Positions 9,301 to 15,022 of a stretch of 15,022 nt of DNA are shown here, in pieces. The position numbers were made by a program, and so were the translations under genes. The first letter of the stretch is position 1. Each line of letters starts with the position of its first letter. The notes under the pieces were generated by a model. That model was not told the DNA's origin. It saw nothing but the letters and a program-made list of their open reading frames with translations, and did not search any database. This stretch comes from Amoebophrya sp. AT5.2 (Eukaryota; Sar; Dinophyceae; Syndiniales; Amoebophryaceae): the NCBI GenBank assembly GCA_005223375.1, contig RXOD01005266.1:1-15022 (forward strand), in the 5' to 3' direction.

Positions 9301-12300
9301 GACTACTGCCTCAAAACCGCGTTCGAGATTCGCCCGGGAAAGCCGTTTAACGTGTCTGGGGTGAAATTCAACGTGTCGGCGGGCACTTCGTCGTGGCCGC
9401 AGGCGAACACCTCGGAGGTAAAAGTGGGGATTGCGGTCGGCAGAAAAAACGCGACGTTCGAAGTGGGCGGGACGAAGGACGTGAAATTCGACGTGACGCC
9501 GACGACTTGGGTGCTGCCGGACTACGGGCATGTGGAAAAAAAATTGGAGTTCGACCTGACGCCGACGACTTTCGACCTGTCCGATCTGATCAATGGCGGA
9601 ACTGGAAAAAAAACGGACAAGAATGCTTCGCTCGACGTGGCGCCGTACGGACGGCAGAGTCGCGACGAGTTGGAGTTCGAGCTGAGAAAAAGGCCGACGA
9701 TCAACGTGACGGCGGCGACGAGAACTGCCGCGCTCGACGTGGTTCCGCAGGGCGTGGTGGTTGGCGCCGGCGACGCGATCCAGTTCGTCGCGAATGTTGA
9801 GATAAAGATTCCGGAAAACTCGTCCTGCGAAGCGGTCAAGGAAGACCTGATGAAGGGGTCCGGGGAAACTATCGCGGAAGGGGTCGGGAAGGACGTGCTC
9901 GCAGCTGCCGGGCTGGGTCAGGAGGCGGAAAGCGACTCCCTGACTCTGGAAACCTCGGTCGAAGTGGCGTGCCCAGGAACCTTCGAGAACTTCATGCTGC
10001 TTTCAAGAAGAACTTCTACTACATCTTCTTCCCAATCCCAAAAATTGGCCGATGTTGTGATCGCCGCGTTCCAGTTTGAGTTGGAGCTCGCCGACAGCTT
10101 TACGGAGGCGCTCGACAGCGAGGACCTGCAGGGCGCGATAGCCACCGCGGTGGAGCACGGCGAGACGCTCGGAGGCGGGAAAAGCTTCAACATCGCGTCA
10201 ATAAAGGTCGCGCAGACCGGGCTGAAGAAAAGCACGGAGGAAACGGTCAAGAGTTACGGGCTCGAAATTTCCGGCGGAGGAGTTGCGGGCGGTGATCCGG
10301 AGGAGCTTACGTTCGACGTCCACGTGCCGAGCGAGGTCGACGCGGATTTTGCGTACGACTTGAGCGTTCTGTTTCCGACGCGAATCCCGAATATCACATT
10401 TTCCGTCAAGCCCGCTTTTTCGAAGTTTGTGGCGCGACTGCTGTCGGGGGAAAGCACAGGCAGCAAGAAGTTCCTGCGCGAGCTGGCGGTGAATATCACG
10501 ACCGGCCCTCGTTTTGACGAAGGTAAAAAACCAAGACCTCCCCACGTAGAGGAGCGCCGGCGCCACAAACGCGACCGCAGTGACGATGCTATCCTGCGGA
10601 AGAGCTTCGCGTGCGAGCACCTTGGGCTGGCCGTGGAGCCGAAGAAACATTCGTTGCAAATAAACCTGCAAATGCCGCCTATCGAGTTTCGGATCGAGTC
10701 TAACATCCAAGCTAGGCTCGTGCTTCCGGACAGCGCTGGAGGGGGTCAAGCCTCGTCTTGCGCCGAGCTGTTGGAGACGCTTTCGGCATCACCAGAGGCA
10801 CTGATCGACAGCGTCCTGGATTCGGGACACCTGCCGCAAGGCGCGCAAATTCAGATCGAAGCCAGCAACTGCCTCGACGGCGGAGGAACCATGCTGCTGC
10901 AGACGGAAGGTGGTTGTAGTTCTCCCGATCGTTTATGTGTGCCTCGGAACGCTTTTGATCATCGTAATCCTGTTCATACTGGTTTTCGTACGTCAGAAGT
11001 ACTAGGGCGGAATTCAAATTACTTTTTACGTTTTTCACCCCCCTTCAAAGGTCGTGAGATTCCGCTCTCGCTGGCGTGGTTGTTTCGGTCCTCAGCGGAA
11101 GAAGACAGCACTTCTGAAGTTGCGGACGCATCGGCCGCTGCAGGCTCTTCCTCATCAGCAGCCTCCAGCCGCGCTACTTCTTCCGCCTCTTCCGGCGCCG
11201 GCGAAACGAAATCGAGAACAAGAACCTCGTACCCCGTCCTGTTCCAGTTCGTCACAACCGCCGTCTCCGTGATGCCACGGGAAAACGCGTTGCTGAAGCA
11301 GCTGGAAAAGGCCGTGGCCGCCGGGTTAAACTCGGAAGCCTTCAGAGAAGCAGCCAACGGCGCGTACGGAACGGACGTGGTGGTCACGTCCAACGTCGTG
11401 GAGAAGACGGAGCTGCCGAAGGGATCCAGAGTGCCCTCTTTGCCGTCCGATCAGGAAACGTCTACGGCCGCCCCCGGCGGCGACGCACAACAGGGTGGGC
11501 CTGACGATAATGTCACGGAGCAAGGTCAGAACGGCACGAAGGTGGTGCGCACGAACGTGACGGAAAGCGAAAAAATTTCGCACACAGTGAACGCGTCTGC
11601 AACGGTGAACCGCGTCGGATTAAACGCGACAGCTGGAGGTTCCACGACGGGGGAAGGTGGAGTGTCGACGCGCGTCAACGCCACTGCGGGTGCAAACACT
11701 GCAGGTGTGAACGCGACGCCATCCGAGGCGGAACTTACCTCCGAACTCACCCCCGACACGGAAACGGTGAAGACTCAGATTTTAGGGACTCCTACTTCTT
11801 CAGAGCAGCAAGCCGAGGTGAGCAAAATCCTGAAGGCGAATGTGACCACCGGAGGACCACGGCAACCACTCGGCTCTGAGTACCAGATCAGCGCGGACAT
11901 TTCGATGGAGGTTTTGTTACCGGAGGGTATGAGCTGCGACCTGCTTTCGACTTCGTTATCCAAGGAGCAGCTGTCAAACGACATTTTGGGGGGGTTGCCG
12001 GCGAATCTAACCACCGCCGCAGACCCAGAAGTGCTGAAGACGGAACTCGGCGTGGACGCGGTGGCCTGCATCGGGGCAGAGTCAACGTCGACAGAACATC
12101 AAACCGAGACCTCCGATCAAGCAGATGACTTCTCCGCCGCGGCCGAGTTGCTACACGTGTCCACCACCTCGAGAAGCACGAGGACGAGGAGCAGCAGGAG
12201 CACAACTGCAGCAGCTTCTAAAATGTGGAGGTCTAATATGGAGGAATCGGTCGACAACGGCGACAGTAGTTTTACGCCCCTCCTCGTGACCGCGATGCTG

Positions 12301-15022
12301 AAGATCTCTGGTGCCGGCGCAGCGAACTTCACCGCAAGAACAGCACTGACAGCGTTCGCCGACGCGATTCTGAAGGGGCTGCCCAACTCCACCGCGTTTG
12401 CCGACCAAAACGTCGCGGTGTTAGCATTCGACGTCACCACAAAAGTCGTGCGCTCTGTCTACGGAATAAACGGAGCAACTCCTCCTTCGCTCGTGACGTC
12501 CTACGGTCGCGATCAAGAAAGCGAAGAAAAAAGGGGGAAAACAAACAAGACCATGAATTTTGCGATCACGGTGGACGGGGAGACGGACAATTTAGCTGTG
12601 GACCTGATGTACGACGACCCTTCGGATGGCGACGACATTCCGGAGGACGTGGAGCCCATCGTACCGGGTTTTAAAATGAACGTCACGAATGTTGGTGCAG
12701 AAGAAGAGATTGAGAACGACGCGGTGGCGAAGTTATTGCTTCTGCGCAGCGTGGTCGGCATCATGCGGAAGGTGATGACCAAGCACGAGAGAGCACAGGA
12801 AAATTGGAATGTTGAAATGGACGACGGAGCCGGAGGTAGAGCAGCGGCTGCAGCGCCAAGCTTGTCTTTCAAGATGAACCCCGTGGTCACCTCCGATACT
12901 TCGTCGCTTGCAGGAGCTTCTTCCGAGAGATTGCAAAAACTAGCGAACCCCCCAAGAGCATCGGCCGACGACCACGCGGTTCCAGATGAGCTCGGCCAGC
13001 GCCGAACAGGAGGCGCGTTGGCCGAGCTCACCCGTCGGTACGGGGCAGAGCGGTTTACCGGGCAGGCCAAGATCACTCCTGCGGAGGCCGCCGAGGAGGA
13101 AAAAATCCTGCGTGAGCTGGAGAAGATGGTCGAGGAGCTGACCCAGGACGTGGACTACTCCATCGACGCCTACTACTCCCTGTACCGCCCCGAGCCGGTT
13201 TCCCCACCAGCCACCCTCGCTCCTTCAGATGAGACCGACGCCGACTTGGCGAAACGGCTGAAGGCCGCCGAGGAGCGGAAAAAAGCAGCGCTGAAACTGA
13301 TGGAAAAGATCAAGATTTTTTTGCAGCTGCTGCACGACTTCGAGAGGAAAGAAGGGCTGCGGGAGGACGGGTTCAGCATCGAGGCGGCGGCCGCCGACGC
13401 GCTCGCCGACGCGGAGAGCACGGGCGACGTGTTCGCGGCGGCGAGAAGATTGGCGCAAAACCTGGCGTGGGAGCTGGAGCACATGAAGACCGTGGGGGGG
13501 CTCATCAATCCGACGGTGTCCGCGGACGAACTCCGGGTGAATGTAACTTTCGGTGGCGGTCCGCCAGAAGAAGGAGGAGAAACCCCTACACCAGGGGGCG
13601 GTGGAGGTGGCGGCGCCGGAGGTGGGGGCGACAGTTCGACCCCTGCTCCGCCGCTGCCGGGTTCGGGGGATCGCGCGGACGCGGAAAGGCTGTTGGCCGA
13701 GGACAACGTAGAAACCTGGACGCTGCAGACCGCCGCGAAGACTTCCCCCTACATGTGCGAGCCCGGCAGCGCCCCGGTCGAGGATTTTTCTGTGCCGATA
13801 AAGAACGTGAAGTGCCTGCCCTGCCCAAAAGGCACGTTCTCGCCGTTCGGGATCACGTGCCGGTTCTGCCCGACGAACACCATCACGAAGGACGTGGGCG
13901 CGGCGAAAATCACGGACTGTCTCGGCAACTGCCCAAAAGGGTACGGGTTCGAGGACCGGGCGTGTAGGAAATGCGAACAGCTGAAAGAGTTCGCTCTGAG
14001 CCCCTCGTCACCCTGCGTGCGCTGCCCGCCGGGAACGGAAGTCATCAAAGAAGATTCTACAACTTCCCCCGCATCTACCTCCCCATCTTCCACGGACAAC
14101 GACGATGAGGCTCCCTGGCGGTTGTTCTGTACGCCGCGGTGCCTGCCGGGGCAGCAGTGGTCGGAGGACGAGGGCGGCGGCTGCACTGATTGCCGCCTCG
14201 GGACGTACTCCGTGGACGGAAAGGGGGACTGTCAGGACTGTCCCGCGAACTTCACGACGAGGTTCTACTCCTCCAGCCAGCTCGCGGACTGCGTCCCGGC
14301 CTGCCAGGCGGGCGAATCCTGGACCCGAACGACGGACGCAGGAGTGATCGTTTCCCCGTCCTCTCCGCCCGCCGGCTTCTGCGCGCCGTGCGAGAAAGGC
14401 ACGCACAGCACGAAAACGGCAGTACTTCACCTGAACCACACCACCCAAAACCTAAACTGCCAACTCTGTCCGCTGGGGCACACGACGCTAACAACACACT
14501 CGACGTCGCGCCACGACTGCGTCGGGCCGGCGATCTCGAGACTCACGGTCTCGGTGAGGCCAAAAGACCCGGAGCCGTACGAGAACATCACGAATTTAAA
14601 GACGATCCAAAACTTCCTGATCGACACGGTGGACGAGCTGGTGAATGGGAATTTGAGCGACTTCAACAAGCGGTACGGCGTGGTCGCGAACAGCAGCCTG
14701 GTGACCGAGGAAGAAAAAATGCTGTTCCTGCAGGCAAACTTCGGTTCCATGGAAAAAAGCGGCAGCACGTCACCGAAGAAGTTCGTGGACACAAAAATCG
14801 TGATTCTGGAGAAGTTCTCGTTCGACGCTTCGCTGATATCGAATTTGACTTCTGAAAATGCCTCAACAAAAGTCGCCCTAGACGCGCGGGAGCTGTGGAA
14901 CGTGCTGAAGGTGGATGAAGAGGTGAAGGAGATCGCGCGGCTGTTTCTGAACAAGGTAGAGATGGAGTGCGAGCCCGGGTACGGCTTCGAGGTCAAGTTC
15001 TACGATATGACCGGACCAGCTG
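189..15022 (+). CDS. Giant multidomain N-glycosylated extracellular protein (partial at both ends, spliced)
   Basis: One gene is proposed: exons 189-390, 551-4506, 4807-10909 and 11051-15022, about 4,740 codons in the window. Every junction keeps the reading frame (phases 1, 0, 1), and the last frame is still open at 15022. By hand count there are about 110 N-X-S/T sequons spread over all exons, which suggests passage through the secretory pathway. Order of parts: alpha/beta module, helical motif repeats, Pro/Thr stalk, 11-residue beta repeats, SEA-like alpha/beta modules, coiled coil, Gly hinge, ephrin-receptor-like Cys-rich modules. No enzyme motif and no in-frame membrane segment were seen. 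The N-terminus (signal peptide) and C-terminus lie outside the window. The family was not recognised as a whole; a cell-surface adhesion, coat or receptor-like role is inferred from domain style. An alternative is two adjacent related genes divided near 11003, where a transmembrane-like segment and stop occur in another frame. Confidence 0.85.
391..550 (+). other. Intron (phase 1, 160 bases)
   Basis: The donor is GGCAG|GTGCC and the acceptor TTATGTGCAG|GTACC. It is clearly more AT-rich than the flanking exons. Both reading frames stop inside: TAG at 405 in the upstream frame and TAA at 499 in the downstream frame. The hexamer GCAGGT is present at both ends (387-392 and 547-552). A weak inverted pair (TACGAAT 430-436 and ATTCGTA 523-529) is also visible. 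Confidence 0.8.
551..4506 (+). CDS. Exon: helical-repeat region and Pro/Thr stalk of the giant protein
   Basis: This 3,956-base exon is open from the acceptor at 550 to the donor GAGCAG|GTGGCG at 4506/4507. Reading on would end after six codons at TAA 4525-4527. It encodes about 1,319 residues with about 25 N-glycosylation sequons and few Cys. The content is mainly amphipathic helices, with six copies of a 24-residue motif at 1414, 1987, 2140, 3106, 3544 and 4408. Between copies 3 and 4 lie a low-complexity stretch, two 11-residue RFET/RFEV repeats (2659-2724) and a 23-residue Pro/Thr repeat (2776-2913). Ser-rich linkers occur near 3285-3330 and 3460-3490. A GTG at 598 could look like a start, but the frame continues back to 551 with convincing protein (TFELQLTYTLSGPGAV), so no start is proposed here. 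Function is not recognised. Confidence 0.85.
1414..1485 (+). repeat. 24-residue helical motif, copy 1
   Basis: Key residues by motif position are F3, L7, T10, G13, L16, L17, W20 and L24 (core STTHGRELLRAW). It lies after the amphipathic stretch SEKAVDALLDGF. It aligns without gaps to six other copies. Confidence 0.75.
1987..2058 (+). repeat. 24-residue helical motif, copy 2
   Basis: Key residues are F3, L7, S10, G13, L16, V17, W20 and L24 (core YSIEGENLVNAW). It is preceded by a hydrophobic helix (FLDSFLDWLKED) and an N-T-T sequon. Confidence 0.75.
2140..2211 (+). repeat. 24-residue helical motif, copy 3
   Basis: Key residues are L3, L7, S10, G13, V16, L17, W20 and V24 (core NSAEGNQVLEDW). 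It follows copy 2 by 81 bases, the closest spacing of the set. Confidence 0.7.
2659..2724 (+). repeat. Tandem 33-base repeat, two copies (11 residues each)
   Basis: The units are at 2659-2691 and 2692-2724 and encode TQFETRFEVAP and TRFETRFEVPQ. TTCGAA recurs four times. The alternating Phe/Val pattern suggests short beta strands. The 11-residue length is the same as in the arrays at 5575, 6379 and 8041. Confidence 0.8.
2776..2913 (+). repeat. Tandem 69-base repeat: Pro/Thr-rich stalk (2 x 23 residues)
   Basis: The units are 2776-2844 and 2845-2913 and differ in about one base (Glu versus Ala in PPG[E/A]ITET). A third, partial unit begins at 2914 (ACGACTC). The translated unit is rich in Thr, Ser, Pro and Asp (REPPDSTTDSTTAPPG). 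It is typical of an extended, probably O-glycosylated linker between folded regions. Near identity at DNA level points to a recent duplication. Confidence 0.9.
3106..3177 (+). repeat. 24-residue helical motif, copy 4
   Basis: Key residues are F3, L7, T10, G13, F16, I17, W20 and L24 (core ETEEGGVFIREW). It lies just after the Pro/Thr stalk and a Leu-rich helix region starting near 2962. Confidence 0.75.
3544..3615 (+). repeat. 24-residue helical motif, copy 5
   Basis: Key residues are F3, L7, T10, G13, L16, M17 and L24. Position 20 is Leu rather than aromatic (core DTIVGRELMRKL). It is followed by an N-A-S sequon. Confidence 0.7.
4408..4479 (+). repeat. 24-residue helical motif, copy 6
   Basis: Key residues are F3, L7, T10, G13, T16, L17, Y20 and L24 (core NTQSGEQTLRSY). 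It lies just before the donor at 4506. Confidence 0.75.
4679..4726 (+). repeat. 12-base tandem repeat x4 in intron
   Basis: The units CCTGTATTTCGT, CTCGTATTTCGT, CGCATGTTTCGT and CTTCTGTCTTGT follow one another with decay at the 3' end. They are pyrimidine-rich and lie 80 to 130 bases upstream of the acceptor. Confidence 0.6.
4752..4772 (+). other. Small hairpin upstream of branch-like site
   Basis: GATGAAAA (4752-4759) pairs with TTTTCATC (4765-4772) around a five-base loop. It directly precedes CTAAC at 4776-4780. This is a short stem that could arise by chance. Confidence 0.35.
4807..10909 (+). CDS. Exon: helical end, beta-repeat arrays and SEA-like modules of the giant protein
   Basis: This 6,103-base exon has no stop in frame. 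It begins right after the acceptor at 4806 with ATGCACACG (Met here is internal, not a start) and ends with one base of a split Gly codon at the donor GGAAG|GTGGTT. It encodes about 2,034 residues and about 68 sequons. Order: motif copy 7 (4897), an acidic linker, alpha/beta module with Cys pair (5359), NLTGDN repeats (5575), alpha/beta module (5932), two 72-base repeats (6190) and 11-residue sequon repeats (6379). Then come helical and acidic stretches (7080-8900) with a VEAGKTQTATG repeat (8041), beta segments with the V-T-P-T-T motif (9340-9780) and three alpha/beta modules (9778, 10051, 10681). A basic RHKR site lies at 10561-10572. No catalytic motif was recognised; a structural or adhesive surface role is likely. 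Confidence 0.88.
4897..4968 (+). repeat. 24-residue helical motif, copy 7
   Basis: Key residues are F3, L7, T10, G13, F16, L17, W20 and L24 (core STENGREFLFSW). It lies across the intron from copy 6, which supports the splice model. It is followed by a helix, FLQKLLAKLKEQG. Confidence 0.75.
5359..5535 (+). other. SEA-like alpha/beta module with Cys pair
   Basis: Opening strand VTVSVAATFEYSP, then Cys at the start of a helix (QTCASVAGMLEAA), a loop and a closing strand ending in Cys (EVEAEVIAKC, about 36 residues later). The Cys pair could tie the helix to the final strand. The fold call is by pattern only. Confidence 0.5.
5575..5799 (+). repeat. NLTGDN glycosylation-site tandem repeat
   Basis: Two 33-base units (5575-5607, 5608-5640), two 39-base units (5641-5679, 5680-5718) and two degenerate ones begin with Asn-Leu-Thr. 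Most carry a second N-A-T or N-V-T sequon. The basic unit is 11 residues (NLTGDNVNATA). Codons are nearly identical between units, so expansion is recent. The result is a short, heavily glycosylated linker between two alpha/beta modules. Confidence 0.85.
5932..6141 (+). other. SEA-like alpha/beta module
   Basis: Strand IEAEFVFKVSP, helix LDDIQAACVSAVTEG, then SLGL and a turn leading to a closing strand (VEVHPMDVQIVFNLSI). The order is the same as in the other modules. The single Cys is within the helix. Confidence 0.45.
6190..6333 (+). repeat. Direct 72-base repeat, two copies
   Basis: The units 6190-6261 and 6262-6333 are almost identical and encode 24 residues with three sequons each (VGNGTSKINASMQVSG, then ENAT). 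They lead directly into the 33-base array. Confidence 0.9.
6379..6900 (+). repeat. 11-residue beta-repeat array with N-A-T sequons (33-base period)
   Basis: Units begin at 6379, 6412, 6445, 6478, 6511, 6544, 6577, 6610, 6643 and 6676 in exact 33-base register. The consensus is V-x-G-x-S-K-N-A-T-L-G. Nine of the ten keep all of N-A-T in the same place or nearly so; the unit at 6511 has S-A-T. From 6709 the period decays (VHGDDSSADFS, VSPDRDNVQVS) and runs into F-N-V-T-P-type strands. The regular Val, Gly, and Thr/Leu positions suggest a stacked beta structure with a glycan on each rung; that fold is inferred. Confidence 0.85.
8041..8119 (+). repeat. 33-base tandem repeat (VEAGKTQTATG)
   Basis: Two identical units (8041-8073, 8074-8106) are followed by a partial third (VEAG). 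The length and layout resemble the V-E-G-A-S-K-N-A-T-L-G unit at 6379, but without the sequon. It lies in a helical, acidic part of the protein. Confidence 0.85.
9340..9777 (+). other. Beta-rich segment with V-T-P-T-T motifs
   Basis: A run of strand-like stretches of the form hydrophobic-x-F-x-V: GVKFNVSAG, ATFEVGG, VKFDVTPTTW, LEFDLTPTTF, ASLDVAP, LEFEL, PTINVTA, AALDVVPQG. Related short forms occur at 6835-6930 (VKFNVTPG) and at about 2575-2620 (FKVNATPTTW), so this beta element is spread over two exons. Confidence 0.55.
9778..9981 (+). other. SEA-like alpha/beta module with Cys pair
   Basis: Strand IQFVANVEIKIPEN, sequon and Cys at the helix start (NSSCEAVKEDLMKG), second helix, AAGLG turn, closing strand LTLETSVEVAC. 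It is one of the clearest copies of the module. Confidence 0.55.
10051..10221 (+). other. SEA-like alpha/beta module without Cys
   Basis: Strand VVIAAFQFELELAD, helix SEDLQGAIATAVEHG, closing strand FNIASIKVAQTG. It follows a Ser/Thr linker after the previous module. Confidence 0.45.
10561..10572 (+). other. Furin-type basic cleavage motif (R-H-K-R)
   Basis: The translated stretch EERRRHKRDRSDD contains R-X-K-R followed by Asp, the consensus of furin-like proprotein convertases. It lies in an exposed-looking charged loop between two folded modules. Whether the organism has such a protease and uses this site is unknown. Confidence 0.4.
10681..10872 (+). other. SEA-like alpha/beta module with Cys pair
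   Basis: Strand IEFRIESNIQARLVLPD, Cys at the helix start (SSCAELLETL), second helix, GHLPQGA turn, closing strand IQIEASNC. It ends only 37 bases before the membrane-helix-like sequence in the alternative frame. Confidence 0.55.
10910..11005 (+). other. Alternative-frame transmembrane helix plus short basic tail and stop
   Basis: Codons start at 10910 (GTG) and run to TAG at 11003-11005. The hydrophobic core includes LPIVYVCLGTLLIIVILF and ends in VFVRQKY. T is the second base in about 22 of 27 codons, a strong codon-position signal of a membrane segment. Placed about 12 residues after the last Cys of an extracellular module, it looks like a type I membrane anchor. It is out of frame by one base with the exon before it. 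Confidence 0.5.
10910..11050 (+). other. Probable intron (phase 1, 141 bases) with a hidden transmembrane-type ORF
   Basis: The donor is GGAAG|GTGGTT. The acceptor AAAG|GTCG follows a strong pyrimidine tract (11014-11045). A TACTAG branch-like site is at 11000. The stretch is T-rich compared with its flanks. The length is a multiple of three and the exon frame has no stop inside, so retention would add 47 residues of unremarkable sequence. In the next frame, 10910-11005 encodes about 27 mostly hydrophobic residues, then RQKY and a stop. It may therefore be an intron, an alternative last exon, or coding sequence with a one-base assembly error. Confidence 0.55.
11051..15022 (+). CDS. Exon: alpha/beta modules, coiled coil, Gly hinge and Cys-rich modules (open at window end)
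   Basis: This 3,972-base stretch is in the same frame as the previous exon if 10910-11050 is removed; the split codon is Gly, then REIPLSLAW. It has about 21 sequons. Order: Ser/Ala-rich linker (11100-11220), alpha/beta module (11230-11415), sequon-rich linker (11500-11720), alpha/beta module with Cys pair (11881-12078), Ser/Arg linker (12160-12235), and a further alpha/beta-like region (12280-12440). A charged helical region (13060-13490), a poly-Gly hinge (13594-13635), a Cys-rich block (13756-14520), an alpha/beta-like segment (14530-14960) and a new Cys at 14968 (CEPGYGF) follow. No membrane segment or stop was seen before 15022. If the gene ended at 11003 instead, this would be a separate gene with no obvious start or signal peptide here. 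Confidence 0.82.
11230..11415 (+). other. SEA-like alpha/beta module, divergent
   Basis: Strand YPVLFQFVTTAVSVMP, helices LLKQLEKAVAAGLN and EAFREAANGAYG, closing strand TDVVVTSNVVEKTE. It has no Cys pair. Confidence 0.45.
11500..11720 (+). other. Sequon-rich linker
   Basis: Seven N-X-S/T sites lie within about 70 residues (NVTEQ, NGTKV, NVTES, NASAT, NATAG twice in related contexts, NATPS), separated by Gly, Thr and Ser. VNATAGG and VNATAGA recall the glycosylated repeats of the previous exon, but with no strict period. Confidence 0.7.
11881..12078 (+). other. SEA-like alpha/beta module with Cys pair
   Basis: Strand YQISADISMEVLLPEG, Cys at the helix start (MSCDLLSTSLSKEQL), helix and GGLP turn, then a second helix and strand ending in Cys (LGVDAVAC). 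The L-L-P/L-P-E-G turn matches the module at 189-390 (LGLPEG), which links the two ends of the window. Confidence 0.55.
13060..13490 (+). other. Charged helical / coiled-coil region
   Basis: There are long Glu/Lys/Ala/Leu-rich stretches: AAEEEKILRELEKMVEEL, then AKRLKAAEERKKAALKLMEK and further helices up to NLAWELEHM. A Tyr- and Pro-containing break lies at about 13150-13215. It is likely a helical stalk before the Gly hinge. Confidence 0.6.
13594..13635 (+). repeat. Poly-Gly hinge
   Basis: GGN codons give GGGGGGGAGGGG, flanked by Pro/Thr on both sides. It is a flexible linker between the helical region and the Cys-rich block. Confidence 0.85.
13756..14520 (+). other. Ephrin-receptor-like (GCC2/GCC3-type) Cys-rich block
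   Basis: About four modules follow the pattern C-x-x-C-x-x-G-T/H...C-x-x-C-P...C: CLPCPKGTFSPFGITCRFCP, then CVRCPPGTEV, CTDCRLGTYS with CQDCPANFTT, and CAPCEKGTHS with CQLCPLGHTT. This is the pattern of the extracellular GCC2/GCC3 or TNFR-like family, known for disulfide-rich rods in surface proteins of many protists and animals. Ligand or partner cannot be read from sequence. The Cys content contrasts sharply with the nearly Cys-free upstream regions. Confidence 0.75.
14968..15022 (+). other. Start of a second Cys-rich block
   Basis: MECEPGYGFEV near the window end repeats the C-E-P-G opening of the first block (YMCEPGSAP at 13750). It is cut by the window edge. Confidence 0.4.

Noticed and set aside
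531..10941. Shared 16-base string CCCGATC[A/G]TTTATGTG near 533 and 10924
   Set aside because: One such near-match is about what chance predicts in 15 kb, though both lie in introns.
1..15022. tRNA, rRNA, spliced-leader or transposase genes
   Set aside because: No convincing cloverleaf, conserved rRNA segment, or transposase or integrase motif was seen by eye on either strand.

Overview
The window looks like nuclear DNA of a microbial eukaryote. It is GC-rich in exons and visibly more AT/T-rich in introns. It has GT-AG introns with pyrimidine tracts, one huge multidomain extracellular-type gene on the + strand, very dense N-glycosylation sequons (N-X-S/T) and ephrin-receptor-like (GCC2/GCC3-type) Cys-rich modules. 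No prokaryotic gene organisation, RNA gene, mobile-element gene or CRISPR array was seen. The style (giant exons, AG|GT at both intron ends, surface proteins of this kind) would fit an alveolate of the dinoflagellate lineage or another SAR protist. That assignment is inference with low confidence.

Essentially the whole window is an internal part of ONE gene that leaves it at both ends. Proposed exons: 189-390, 551-4506, 4807-10909 and 11051-15022 (open at the end). The introns are 391-550 (phase 1), 4507-4806 (phase 0) and 10910-11050 (phase 1). A further intron probably ends at 188. The exons join in one reading frame and give about 4,740 residues within the window. The true start (signal peptide) and end (probable membrane anchor) lie outside.

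Layout of the protein: (1) an alpha/beta module at 189-390; (2) a mostly helical segment across exons 551-4506 and 4807-10909, with seven ungapped copies of a 24-residue motif (F/L..L..T/S..G..hh..W...L), interrupted by a Pro/Thr-rich stalk near 2659-2935; (3) a beta-repeat and alpha/beta segment at about 5340-10900, with 11-residue repeats that mostly carry an N-A-T or N-L-T sequon and with recurring SEA-like alpha/beta modules, several closed by a Cys pair; (4) after intron 10910-11050, more alpha/beta modules, a charged helical or coiled-coil stretch, a Gly-rich hinge and a Cys-rich block at 13756-14520, with a second Cys-rich block apparently starting at 14968. The likely role is a very large glycosylated cell-surface or secreted protein (adhesion, coat or receptor-like). 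No catalytic domain was recognised.

The most interesting points are the seven-copy helical motif, the independent appearance of an 11-codon period at four loci, and a perfect-looking transmembrane helix plus short basic tail and stop codon. That helix is encoded in a different frame inside the intron at 10910-11050. It may be an alternative membrane-anchored end, or an old gene end that became an intron.
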